From an uncultured Granulosicoccaceae bacterium (GTDB taxonomy: Bacteria > Pseudomonadota > Gammaproteobacteria > Granulosicoccales > Granulosicoccaceae): 64,000 nucleotides of DNA. Below, piece after piece: positions 43,816 to 52,285 of the stretch. A program made the position numbers and the translations under genes. The notes under the pieces are model-generated. The model saw only the letters and a program-made list of their open reading frames with translations. It had not been told where the DNA came from and did no database searches. The stretch lies in contig CALGLE010000020.1 of assembly GCA_937930305.1 (NCBI GenBank), positions 180,427 through 244,426 on the forward strand, given 5' to 3'. How positions within the stretch are numbered: the stretch's first letter is position 1; each line of letters starts with the position of its first letter.

Positions 43816-45264
43816 GTGGAAATTTTAGAATACCTTGGCCAGTTTCTTGACCTGAACCAGTGGATGGTTCTGGCCATGTTCCTGACTTTCATCATTATGT
43901 TATTCAGCGGCATTCCCGTTGCCTACGCGTTGGTGGGTGTTAGCTTAATCTTCATTGTGCTTGGCGAATTCGTACTGGACGAAAACAGAAAAGTCATTAG
44001 TCAGTTCATCGAATTTAAGAAAACCGGCATAACCTATAAAAAATTGTTCGCCAATGGCGGACGATTTTTTGGCGGAATCATTAAAAACCCTGTGCTAGTG
44101 GCCTTGCCGATGTTCATTTACATGGGGTTGATGCTCGATCAATCGGGTGTCGCGCAACGGATGATGCGCTCCATGCAAGTATTGTTTGGTGCCTTGCGTG
44201 GCGGGCTGGCGCTAACCGTGATGTTAATCGGCATCATTCTAGCGGCATCCACTGGCGTCATTGGTGCCTCAGTTGTGCTGCTTGGAGTCATGGGCTTGCC
44301 CGCGATGATGGAGCAAAAATACGGCAAGCCAATCGCCACCGGCACCATCGCAGCTTCCGGCACGCTTGGCATCCTAATACCGCCATCCATCATGCTGGTC
44401 ATCATGAGTGATCAGCTAGCGATATCGTTAGGCGATTTATTCATGGGCGCGATGTTCCCAGGCTTAATCTTAGGCGCTTTGTACATCATCTTTATAGTTA
44501 TCTACGGTGTGCTGCGACCAGACGCTATGCCGTTACCTGAAAATCGTGAGCCGATCTCTGTAAAAATTATTCTAGAGGTCGCGCTATCGGTGGTTCCACC
44601 GATGTTGTTAATTTTACTGGTACTCGGTTCCATCTTTTTTGGTTTAGCCACACCCACAGAAGCCTCAGGCTTAGGCGCGGCCGGGGCCACGTTGTTGGCT
44701 CTATTAAACGGTCGATTAAACCTACGCGTATTTAAAACCGTCGGCCGCCAAACCCTAAATACCGCCGGATACATCGTCGGTATTTTTATTGCCGCAAATT
44801 TTTTCGCTTTTATACTTCGCCGCTACGGAGGCGATCAAATAATCGAGAATATGGTACTGGGCTCATTTGAAAACCCTTATATGGTCGTTGCGTTCATCCT
44901 GTTCATCATTTTCTTACTCGGCTTTTTACTCGATTGGATAGAAATAACACTCATCATCATGCCATTGATGTTGCCAGTTGTACTGTCTTTAGGCATTGAA
45001 GTGAACGGATTCGGCGTCGTCGGAGACCCATCAGTCGTCTGGTTTGCGATACTCGTGGCGGTCACCTTACAAACCTCCTTCCTCACACCCCCGGTAGGTT
45101 TTGCGTTGTTCTACCTCAAAGGGGTATGCCCGCCCAATGTCACCATTGGTCATATCTATCGCGGTGTTATCCCATTCGTCTTGTTGCAGTTGTTGGGGCT
45201 GGCAATTGTTTTCTACTTTCCTGAATTGACCACTTGGCTTCCGGCAAAAGCCTACGGTAACTAG
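43816..45264 (+). CDS. dctM: TRAP transporter large permease, DctM family
   Basis: A 482-residue Na+-coupled permease with about a dozen spans. It has the family start F-L-T-F-I-I-M-L-F-S-G-I-P-V-A-Y-A-L, G-A-S-V-V-L-L-G-V-M-G-L-P, G-I-L-I-P-P-S-I-M-L-V-I-M and the C-terminal T-S-F-L-T-P-P-V-G-F-A-L-F-Y-L-K-G. The GTG 43816 start has no canonical AGGAG within 12 bp. An insert around residues 45-75 (rich in Lys/Phe) lengthens it compared with the usual ~430 residues, in line with the long DctQ. The operon ends here. Confidence 0.92.
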   Translation: MEILEYLGQFLDLNQWMVLAMFLTFIIMLFSGIPVAYALVGVSLIFIVLGEFVLDENRKVISQFIEFKKTGITYKKLFANGGRFFGGIIKNPVLVALPMFIYMGLMLDQSGVAQRMMRSMQVLFGALRGGLALTVMLIGIILAASTGVIGASVVLLGVMGLPAMMEQKYGKPIATGTIAASGTLGILIPPSIMLVIMSDQLAISLGDLFMGAMFPGLILGALYIIFIVIYGVLRPDAMPLPENREPISVKIILEVALSVVPPMLLILLVLGSIFFGLATPTEASGLGAAGATLLALLNGRLNLRVFKTVGRQTLNTAGYIVGIFIAANFFAFILRRYGGDQIIENMVLGSFENPYMVVAFILFIIFLLGFLLDWIEITLIIMPLMLPVVLSLGIEVNGFGVVGDPSVVWFAILVAVTLQTSFLTPPVGFALFYLKGVCPPNVTIGHIYRGVIPFVLLQLLGLAIVFYFPELTTWLPAKAYGN

Positions 45265-45291
45265 GGTTTAGGGTCGCCAAGCATTCGGTGC

Positions 45292-46089
45292 TTAGCGGCC
45301 TTCAAATTTCGGTTCTCGTCTTTCATTGAACGATGCAATGCCTTCGCGTCGATCTTGCGTGGGCACTAAACGGTTATAGGCTTCAATCTCTAAACCCAAA
45401 CCATTAGCCAAGGACATGTCCATGCCGCGGTTAACAGCCAACTTCGCTTGCCTTACCGCAATCGGTGCATTGGCGGCTATGGTTGACGCCATCTTTAACG
45501 CATTCGGTAACAGTTCGCTGTGTGGAAACACCGCACTCACTAAGCCCCATTTCTCCGCTTCATCGGCAGTAAAGCGACGACCGGACAAAATGAGCTCCTG
45601 AGCTCGGCGCGTGCCAATCGCACGCGGTAGGCATTGAGTGCCGCCTGCGCCAGGCATGATGCCCAGTCGAGTCTCGGTTTGTGCAAAGGTAGCCGAATCG
45701 GCGGCATAGGCGAAATCCGCGGCTGCCACCAACTCGCAGCCTCCGCCAAAAGCGGCACCATTCACAGCCGCAATAATCGGCAGTGGGCATCCCAATATGG
45801 CTCTAACCATGCGTTCGTATTGACGGTGCTGTGCAAACCAAGCCTCATCGCTCATATTGTGACGTTCTTTTAAATCGCCTCCTGCACAAAACGCCCGTGT
45901 GCCCTTACCGGTTAATACAACCACACGGGTGTGCTCTGGCAAAGTGGCCAAATGCTCAAAACATTCGGTTAATTCTTCGGCCATTTCCGTGTTGAAGGCG
46001 TTGGATGCAAACGGCCGGTTTAAACGAACCTGCAACACCCACGTGTCTGGGTGTTTGAGTTCCAGCGTGTTGTAATTTTCTAGGTTCAT
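45292..46089 (-). CDS. Enoyl-CoA hydratase/isomerase family protein (crotonase)
   Basis: A 265-residue crotonase from ATG 46089; the open frame continues to 46389, but that part overlaps the FAD oxidoreductase gene and is a shadow. The oxyanion-hole segment A-F-C-A-G-G-D-L-K-E, the catalytic Glu pair (G-G-G-C-E-L and Q-T-E-T-R-L-G-I-M-P-G-A-G-G-T-Q) and the C-terminal R-R-E-G-I-A-S-F-N-E-R-R-E-P-K-F are present. Hydration of an enoyl-CoA is expected; the exact substrate is open. It sits 5 bp after the FAD oxidoreductase and is probably co-transcribed. Confidence 0.9.
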   Translation of the reverse strand: MNLENYNTLELKHPDTWVLQVRLNRPFASNAFNTEMAEELTECFEHLATLPEHTRVVVLTGKGTRAFCAGGDLKERHNMSDEAWFAQHRQYERMVRAILGCPLPIIAAVNGAAFGGGCELVAAADFAYAADSATFAQTETRLGIMPGAGGTQCLPRAIGTRRAQELILSGRRFTADEAEKWGLVSAVFPHSELLPNALKMASTIAANAPIAVRQAKLAVNRGMDMSLANGLGLEIEAYNRLVPTQDRREGIASFNERREPKFEGR

Positions 46090-46094
46090 ATTCA

Positions 46095-47402
46095 CTACGC
46101 TCTCGAATCTTCTAATCGGTCCATTAACATCTCCCAACGAATCACCACTTCGGCACCCAATCTGTGGAACGCATGAAATACATATTCGCTCGGTGTGGTG
46201 ATTGGCATAAACGCTTGATCTGAATCGCGTTGCAACACTTTGCTGGCCATGGCTAAACCCATCATGGTGCCCATTCCAACACCCCGGCCGTTGTAACCCA
46301 TGCCAACCATTAAATCGGGTGTGGGTTGAAACAGAAACGGTAAGCGATCTTTGGTTATCGCTAAGCGGCCGCCCCAGTGGTAGTCCCAACGAATTTCCGC
46401 TAATTCAGGGAAAACTTCAATGGTACGTTTTTTTAAATCGGCAAAATCATCTTCACAAAAATTATCGCGCATCGGGCCATGATCCCCCATGGTCAAACGA
46501 CCATCACGATCATAGCGGCCATAGAGAATCATGCGTCGTTTATCGACTATGGTGGATCGACCCGGTAACAACTTAGCCTGCAACGATTCTGACAAGGGTT
46601 CAGTAGCCACTTGGATGCTGCGTGCCGGCACCACTTTTTTCTCTAAGCCAGACACTGTTTTATCGGTGTACCCATTCGTGCACACCAGCACATATTCAGC
46701 ACGGACTTCACCAACGCCTGTATTCACAACCCAACCGGCATTAGCCGATTGTCGTTTTAATGTTTGCACCGCAGAATGAGTAAATACTTTGACGCCATTT
46801 TGTATTGCCACCCGGGCCAGCTCTCGTGTGTACGACAAGGGTTGAATGGAACCGGCTTGTTTGACAAATAAACCGCCCACATAACGACTTGAACCCGATC
46901 GTCGTGCAATTTCACTTCGATCAAGCTCTTCGATGGCTAAGCCATGCTTTGCAAATTCTTGCACTAGTTTCAGGTGATCATTTAATCGATTCTCAGTAAC
47001 CGCTCCTTGAATCCATCCGTTCTGTTCAGCATCACACTGAATACCATATTGCTCGATGCGCTTGAACACCGTGTCCGGTGTGCGGCACAGGGCATTAATT
47101 AACGGACGGGCTGCGCGTTCGCCGTAGTGCTCTACCAATTCATCTGGGCTGAGATTTAAACCCAAATTCACTTGCCCACCGTTTCGGCCCGAAGCGCCTC
47201 CGCCCACCACACCGGCATCCAGCACCACCACATTCGTGCCGTTTCGTGCCAATTCGATCGCTGCATTCAGCCCAGTTATGCCAGCGCCAATAATCAGCAC
47301 ATCGGCGGAAATAGCCTCATTCAGCGCCTCCGTATTAGGGGCATCAACCGCTGTCGCAAACCATAAAGAGTTCTTAAATCCATCAATGGGGTACTGTTTC
47401 AT
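46095..47402 (-). CDS. FAD-dependent amine/amino acid oxidoreductase (DadA/PuuB-like)
   Basis: A 435-residue DAO-family flavoprotein from ATG 47402; a start at 47447 adds 15 residues that do not match. The dinucleotide-binding motif is I-I-G-A-G-I-T-G-L-N, with the acidic V-V-V-L-D-A-G after it. It then carries G-G-G-A-S-G-R-N-G-G-Q, typical of glycine, sarcosine and gamma-glutamylputrescine oxidases, and the C-terminal G-Y-N-G-R-G-V-G-M-G-T-M flavin-binding block. It would oxidise a C-N bond in an amine or amino acid. With the crotonase downstream and the TRAP and TauA-like receptors close by, it may act on an imported compound. Confidence 0.88.
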   Translation of the reverse strand: MKQYPIDGFKNSLWFATAVDAPNTEALNEAISADVLIIGAGITGLNAAIELARNGTNVVVLDAGVVGGGASGRNGGQVNLGLNLSPDELVEHYGERAARPLINALCRTPDTVFKRIEQYGIQCDAEQNGWIQGAVTENRLNDHLKLVQEFAKHGLAIEELDRSEIARRSGSSRYVGGLFVKQAGSIQPLSYTRELARVAIQNGVKVFTHSAVQTLKRQSANAGWVVNTGVGEVRAEYVLVCTNGYTDKTVSGLEKKVVPARSIQVATEPLSESLQAKLLPGRSTIVDKRRMILYGRYDRDGRLTMGDHGPMRDNFCEDDFADLKKRTIEVFPELAEIRWDYHWGGRLAITKDRLPFLFQPTPDLMVGMGYNGRGVGMGTMMGLAMASKVLQRDSDQAFMPITTPSEYVFHAFHRLGAEVVIRWEMLMDRLEDSRA

Positions 47403-47699
47403 AATGCTGCCTGTAAATATGGAGGGCCGATCTTTCTTTTTTGTCACGCTGAAGGGATTGTGCGATAGATCTCACATCAAATGCTGGATCAAGGTCGCAG
47501 TAAAGACTGGTTCTATCTTAGCGGTGATAACCGGTTCACGCTGTGCCGCAAGGAAATGAGCATAGGTCGCATCAATTGGGTATTCCGGAATTGAAAAGCA
47601 TTCATGAATCCCGGATAATTGGGCGGGTATGGTCAGGTCCTTGGCCATAACACCACTACTTATACGTGGCTGTCTAGTAAGCCACTTTTGGAGCAAAGA
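47403..47699. other. 297-bp intergenic region between divergent genes
   Basis: A regulatory region for the leftward FAD oxidoreductase and the rightward TauA-like gene. A 58-codon frame on the minus strand (47472-47648, starting M-A-K-D-L-T-I-P-A-Q-L) is open but has no ribosome binding site or known family, so it is not called a gene. No clear promoter elements were identified. Confidence 0.4.
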
Positions 47700-48677
47700 A
47701 TGACCCTTTCGAAAACTTTGAAGACTACGCTCGGCGCTGCCAGCTTAGTTGCAGCCACTAGCATGCCTGCACAAGCCGCTGATGAGGTGAACGTTGCGTT
47801 CTTCCTCGAGTGGGCAACACCAGCACTGATCGCTAAAGCGGAAAAGATGTACGAAGACGCACTCGGCGTGCCAGTTAACTGGACGAACTTTGATGCCGGT
47901 ACTCAAATGACTGAAGCTATGCTCGCTGGCGACATCGACATCTCTTACAGCCAAGGCCTGGCCCCTTTCATCGCTGGTGTAAATGCAAACGCACCTCTGA
48001 AAATGGTCGGTATCGCCGTGGGCTACCCAGCCAACCCGTGTGTGGTTGCTAACGGTTCAGGCATCACTAAAGACAACGCGTCAGAATTAGAAGGCAAAAC
48101 GGTTGCGGTTCCTTTAGCAACTATGGCCGACTACTCTTTCCGTATGCAAATGCGTGCACTGGACGTTGACCTAGATGCACTCACTATCGTTGACCAAGTG
48201 CCTGCTGATGGCGCGGTTTCTCTGGCTGAAGGCAGTGTTGATATGGTTTGCCTGTTCGGCGGTGATTCCATCAAAAAAGCAGAGGAAAACGGTGCAAAAT
48301 TGATGTCTGATGCAGAAATGGAAGAAGCTGGAATTGTAAGCTTTGACGTTGTTTCCGTGACTGAGAAATTCGCCGCAGAAAACGGCGACATTGTTCGGGC
48401 GTTCATGGAAGTTACCGATGAAATCAACCAAGCTCACGCGGCTGATCCATCACGATTAGACGTGATCTCTGCCGAGTCTGGCATGGACATGGAAACCACT
48501 CAAAACCAGATCGAAACTATGATCTTCCCAACCAACGAAGAGCAATTGTCTAGCTACTTCGCTGAAGGTGGCTTAGCAGGAACTGCGGTAACTATCGTAG
48601 GTAACGCATTCGCAACTGACGAAACACCTGCACTGGAAGACTACAGCGCGGTTATCGATACGTCTTTCCTTAAGTAA
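47700..48677 (+). CDS. TauA-like ABC transporter substrate-binding protein, orphan
   Basis: A 325-residue periplasmic protein from ATG 47700, with signal peptide ending S-M-P-A-Q-A; the frame opens at 47619 but lacks a signal there. It belongs to the taurine/nitrate/sulfonate (NMT1/TauA) binding family. It contains F-F-L-E-W-A-T-P, T-N-F-D-A-G-T-Q-M, A-G-D-I-D-I-S-Y-S-Q-G-L-A-P-F and V-A-V-P-L-A-T-M-A-D-Y. No permease or ATPase follows: the gene ends at a terminator. It is strongly acidic. It may supply a distant transporter, or sense the ligand for the divergent oxidase operon. Confidence 0.88.
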   Translation: MTLSKTLKTTLGAASLVAATSMPAQAADEVNVAFFLEWATPALIAKAEKMYEDALGVPVNWTNFDAGTQMTEAMLAGDIDISYSQGLAPFIAGVNANAPLKMVGIAVGYPANPCVVANGSGITKDNASELEGKTVAVPLATMADYSFRMQMRALDVDLDALTIVDQVPADGAVSLAEGSVDMVCLFGGDSIKKAEENGAKLMSDAEMEEAGIVSFDVVSVTEKFAAENGDIVRAFMEVTDEINQAHAADPSRLDVISAESGMDMETTQNQIETMIFPTNEEQLSSYFAEGGLAGTAVTIVGNAFATDETPALEDYSAVIDTSFLK

Positions 48678-48761
48678 AGTAAAGCAACACAATAGGAAAC
48701 GACCGCACTTCCAAGTCGTAAACTTCGAGGCGATAAGCGGTTTTCCTAGATGATGTACCAG

Positions 48762-48793
48762 CCTCCAGGGTTCACGCTCTGGGGGTTTTTTTT
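48762..48793 (+). terminator. Rho-independent terminator after the TauA-like gene, overlapping the end of the kinase gene
   Basis: CCTCCAGGG (48762-48770), loop TTCACG, CTCTGGGGG (48777-48785), then eight T. The stem has U-G pairs but is 9 bp long. The convergent histidine kinase gene ends inside this hairpin (its stop is at 48772-48774), so its last residues K-K-T-P-R-A are encoded by the terminator's right arm and A/T tail. Confidence 0.85.
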
Positions 48794-50730
48794 GTGGATT
48801 TGATTTTTTGTGTTTGTCGGTGGGGTTCGTCTAAGGTCCTGCGCACCAGGTTAAGTAAGGAATGTTGCTTAAAGGGTTTAGCGATGTGGGGCGCATCCGC
48901 TGCATGAATGTGTTTTGATTCTATATTGGCAGTGACGAACACCACACGAATACCCGGGTATAGACGCTTCGCCTCTTGATAAACGCTGTAGCCATCCTTA
49001 CGTGGCATCATGACGTCGAGCAGCAATAAATCAAACGGCGAGGCTGATGAAGTCAGCAGCTCCATGGCATGCACGCCATCTCGAGCTAAGGCCACATCGT
49101 ATCCGGCACGTTTGAGTTGCAAGGAGGCGATATGGCGTAAGCCAGGCTCATCCTCAGCCACCAGAATGCGTTCATAGCCTGAGAGCCCTTCGAAGCTGTC
49201 CACCGGCTCTTCCTCTTCTAAAATAGGCGCATCTTGTGGTGCGTTGTCCGCGGCGGGTAAATCAATGATTAGCGTGGTGCCCTTGCCGGGTTGGCTGTCA
49301 ATTGTCATCTCACCGCCCATACCCTGGATGGCACTAAGCGATGAGGCTAGGCCCAATCCACTCCCCTGCTCGGCGCTTTTCGTTGTGTAGAACGGCTCAA
49401 ATACACGTTCACGTTCATACGCGGTCATACCACGGCCCGTATCGGTAATTCCGATTCGAACCATGTCAACTGTGTAACTGGAAAAAGATGCCGGCAAAAA
49501 TCGAGATCTAACCGTTAAGGTGCCGCCCGTTGGCATTGCATCACGCGCGTTCACAACCACATTCACGATGGCTTGTTCCAACATGGAGCGTTCCGCTTGA
49601 ACGCTATTGGCTTTAGGATCAAGGTGGTTGACCACCTCAATGCTGCTACCCATCAAGCTGGTAAGCATGGGAGCTAATTCTGTAATCACATTCGGTAAAT
49701 TAACCACAGTGATTTCCGCATCCGGCGCTTCCCGCCTGAACGCCATTAATTGTTTCACTAATACACGTGCACGATCCACCGATTCCATAATGCTGTCGTA
49801 GTGACTTTGGTGTCGTACATCCGATTTTGCTTCCTGTAACCCGACTTCGGCAAAACCTAAGATGCTTTGCAAGTGATTGTTGAAGTCATGCGCCACACCA
49901 GCGGCAAGACGACCCACCACATCCAAGCGTTCCGCTTGGTGCAAACGCAGGGCTAAATGTTGTTGTTCTTCAATAAGTTCACGCCAGTACACATAGCCAA
50001 ACCAAGGTGTTGCCCAAATTACCAAGTTATTTGAAATCGGCACTAACCATTGATTCTGTTCGGGTGTGCCAAATACGACAATCAAAAGCAAGACCTGACT
50101 AACTAAGTAAAACGCAAAAGGCACCCACGCAATTCGACTGACATTCGATTCTGAGCGAAGCCGCCATAAGCGCCACACAGCGCGTGCCAAAATCATGATG
50201 CAGCCTAAGACCAATAATAAATGCACTAGGCTGGATTGATAAACTCGATGCATCCCGTCTTGAGTGATATATAGCCAAATAGCCAAGAGCACGAGCGTCG
50301 AAACACTAATAACTAACACAGAAATAAGGGATAAGCGCATGTGCCGTGCGCGATCGTCGTGTGAGTATATAAACCTAGCCATCGCAACAGACAAAACAAG
50401 AAACATCAACGCTAATGAGCCATCGCTTATGGGGCCATTAATGCGCTCTAACAGCGTCTGTGTCGATGCATCGGTATTGGCAGTTGATTGATCGCTATAA
50501 CCAAACTTGATTACCAATTGCACAAACTCTTGTATGAAAGCTCCGGCAATGGCAAACAACAACCAGCGACCACGCCGGTTTGGACTTTGTCCGCTGAGTG
50601 ACCAACCTGTGGTGAAAATCAGGGCCCACATAATCATGGGCAAAATGTGTCTCACATACTCGTCTGGGGCGTCACCAGCCCCACCACCCAGCTCCGACAG
50701 TATTTGGCGGATAATGTCTAGATTGTCCAA
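48772..50730 (-). CDS. Hybrid sensor histidine kinase with a C-terminal receiver domain
   Basis: A 652-residue membrane sensor. About seven hydrophobic spans cover residues 30-245, with no large periplasmic domain. The dimerisation/phosphoacceptor region has H281 in L-A-A-G-V-A-H-D-F-N-N-H-L-Q-S-I-L-G-F-A-E. The ATPase domain has the N box (N-V-V-V-N-A-R-D-A-M), D-T-G-R-G-M and G-S-G-L-G-L-A-S. A receiver domain follows with the phospho-Asp in D-L-L-L-L-D-V-M-M-P. The C-terminal tail is basic. It is divergent from the FixJ-type regulator, with which it likely forms a phosphorelay. Its signal may be hydrophobic or membrane-derived, because sensing appears confined to the membrane block. Confidence 0.92.
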   Translation of the reverse strand: MDNLDIIRQILSELGGGAGDAPDEYVRHILPMIMWALIFTTGWSLSGQSPNRRGRWLLFAIAGAFIQEFVQLVIKFGYSDQSTANTDASTQTLLERINGPISDGSLALMFLVLSVAMARFIYSHDDRARHMRLSLISVLVISVSTLVLLAIWLYITQDGMHRVYQSSLVHLLLVLGCIMILARAVWRLWRLRSESNVSRIAWVPFAFYLVSQVLLLIVVFGTPEQNQWLVPISNNLVIWATPWFGYVYWRELIEEQQHLALRLHQAERLDVVGRLAAGVAHDFNNHLQSILGFAEVGLQEAKSDVRHQSHYDSIMESVDRARVLVKQLMAFRREAPDAEITVVNLPNVITELAPMLTSLMGSSIEVVNHLDPKANSVQAERSMLEQAIVNVVVNARDAMPTGGTLTVRSRFLPASFSSYTVDMVRIGITDTGRGMTAYERERVFEPFYTTKSAEQGSGLGLASSLSAIQGMGGEMTIDSQPGKGTTLIIDLPAADNAPQDAPILEEEEPVDSFEGLSGYERILVAEDEPGLRHIASLQLKRAGYDVALARDGVHAMELLTSSASPFDLLLLDVMMPRKDGYSVYQEAKRLYPGIRVVFVTANIESKHIHAADAPHIAKPFKQHSLLNLVRRTLDEPHRQTQKIKSTKKTPRA

Positions 50731-50850
50731 TCTCTATCCTTGGGGAATATCGAGACAATGAGTCCCGTAAATTGCCGACTCAGCCGTTGGCTGTAAATTT
50801 TAACTCCAATTGCCATGTTCGCCGGACACTTACCTTGCTATGATAATCAA

Positions 50851-51498
50851 ATGTCAGAACCACGCCCGATCATCTACGTGGTGGATGATGATGTAGAAAT
50901 TCTCAAGTCGACAAAAGCACTTCTGGACATTGAGAATTGGGACGTTCAATGCTTAGAATTGGCTTCAGATTTCTTAAATGTATACGAAGCCAACCGAGCA
51001 GGTTGTTTGGTGCTCGATTTGCAAATGCCCGAGATGAATGGGCTTGAATTGCAACGCACGTTAAGTGACTGGGGTAAAGACATCCCCATCGTATTCATCA
51101 CCGGTGCTGGAAGTGTAGCCAATTCAGTCAGCGCACTCAAAGCGGGTGCAGCTGACTTCATTGAAAAACCCTTCACGCGAGCCACCTTAGTGGGCACAAT
51201 TCGACGGGCACTCAAAGATCAAGCCACCGCTCGAAAAGAAAAAGACGCATTGGCGGCTGGGAACAAACGTTTTTCCGAACTCACCGAACGTGAGTGGGAA
51301 GTGCTAACAGCAATGATTGCTGGACCCAGGATATTGTCAAGTAAAGAGGTGGCTCGGCAGCTAGACATTAGCCACCGAACCGTCGAACATCATCGAGCTC
51401 ATATTATGAGTAAAACTCAGTCTCGATCCCTGCCTGAATTAATTCGCTTAGCCAGCTTCATAGGCATTGCCAGCCCAGACTTAGCGAATAACGATTAA
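50851..51498 (+). CDS. FixJ/NarL-type response regulator
   Basis: A 215-residue regulator from ATG 50851; an upstream ATG at 50815 adds 12 residues without support. The receiver has D12-D13 and the phospho-Asp56 in V-L-D-L-Q-M-P, plus the Thr/Lys switch residues F-I-T-G-A-G and I-E-K-P-F. A linker helix leads to a LuxR-type helix-turn-helix (L-T-E-R-E-W-E-V-L to L-D-I-S-H-R-T-V-E-H-H-R-A-H-I-M). The targets are unknown. Its partner is presumably the divergent hybrid kinase, 120 bp away. Confidence 0.92.
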   Translation: MSEPRPIIYVVDDDVEILKSTKALLDIENWDVQCLELASDFLNVYEANRAGCLVLDLQMPEMNGLELQRTLSDWGKDIPIVFITGAGSVANSVSALKAGAADFIEKPFTRATLVGTIRRALKDQATARKEKDALAAGNKRFSELTEREWEVLTAMIAGPRILSSKEVARQLDISHRTVEHHRAHIMSKTQSRSLPELIRLASFIGIASPDLANND

Positions 51499-51502
51499 CT
51501 TT

Positions 51503-51712
51503 TTATACCGCTTTGGGTGGAGCTTCAGCTAAGCCCGCGTCGCCGGCGCGCTCAGCTTCAATACGGCGATAAATTTCTTCTCGATGCACGGCAACATCCG
51601 CTGGGGCATCAATACCCAAGCGAACCTGCTTTCCTTTCACTTCAAGCACCGTAATCTTCACTTCATCGGCGAGCATCAAAGCTTCACCAGGCTTACGTGT
51701 GAGTACAAGCAT
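51503..51712 (-). CDS. csrA: Carbon storage regulator CsrA (RsmA)
   Basis: A 69-residue RNA-binding global regulator, near the family norm of about 60-70. It reads [14 protein letters not shown], then [13 protein letters not shown] and [10 protein letters not shown], with Arg44 and the N-terminal Leu4 region for RNA contact. It represses translation by binding GGA motifs, and here a G-G-G-A-T lies in its own ribosome binding site, suggesting autoregulation. Convergent with the response regulator gene, 4 bp apart. Confidence 0.96.
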   Translation of the reverse strand: MLVLTRKPGEALMLADEVKITVLEVKGKQVRLGIDAPADVAVHREEIYRRIEAERAGDAGLAEAPPKAV

Positions 51713-52285
51713 TTTTATCCCTACCAGCTAACAGTCAATTTTTAAGGCGCCTTAAACGGGCCCTTAATCCGCAGGTATTAAACGGCTGTAAATGACATAT
51801 CACTATGAGTGCAACTACCTAGACCTAATGGCTTGGCTGCGGTGGCATAAAGCTGCCACGGCTAATTTTATGAAACCGACCGTCTGCTTTTTGCCACCAT
51901 TACGTAAGGGGTAGAAGCGTTTAAAAAAACTAATTTGCTTACGTTATTAATAAGAAATTATCGTGCTTCATCATCTTAAAACTATGCAACAGGCTCGATT
52001 TCATTCCTTTTGCGAACATTAAGTGTCGTCTTACGACGCATTTATGCGGCAACCAAATTCTATCTATGCGCCGGTTAAACTGATCGAGTCGTCATCGAAC
52101 TGCAGAATTTTGGCCGCTATGAGGAACATGCACTCAATCTCATTAGCTGAAAAAGACAGTCAGCTTTTTAGTGAATGGGTATCTTTCTGGTTCTTTGAAC
52201 GCAGGTTCGGAAACACTGTTTTACATTCGCTCTCATCAATATTTTAATATTTGTTAGCATACATACAAATTAAAGCGGTAGTCCT
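51713..52285. other. 573-bp AT-rich gap upstream of csrA and of the RNA methyltransferase gene
   Basis: Two divergent genes are expected to have promoters here. The only open frame of note (52023-52247, 74 codons) has no similarity or start signal I can trust. A 16-bp palindrome near csrA (51741-51756) and a hairpin GCGGTGGCA/TGCCACGGC (51839-51862, one mismatch) are the only clear structures. The rest is AT-rich sequence without recognised features. Confidence 0.5.
51741..51756. promoter_or_regulatory. 16-bp perfect palindrome upstream of csrA
   Basis: TTTAAGGCGCCTTAAA, fully self-complementary, centred about 36 bp before the csrA start at 51712. It may be an operator near the csrA promoter or a transcription-start hairpin. 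Confidence 0.5.

Noticed and set aside
47472..47648. 58-codon minus-strand frame in the TauA-oxidase gap
   Set aside because: Open and oddly protein-like, but without a ribosome binding site or family; not reported as a gene.
52023..52247. 74-codon frame in the csrA-rlmD gap
   Set aside because: No ribosome binding site, no recognisable motif and no shadow explanation to distinguish it from chance in AT-rich DNA.
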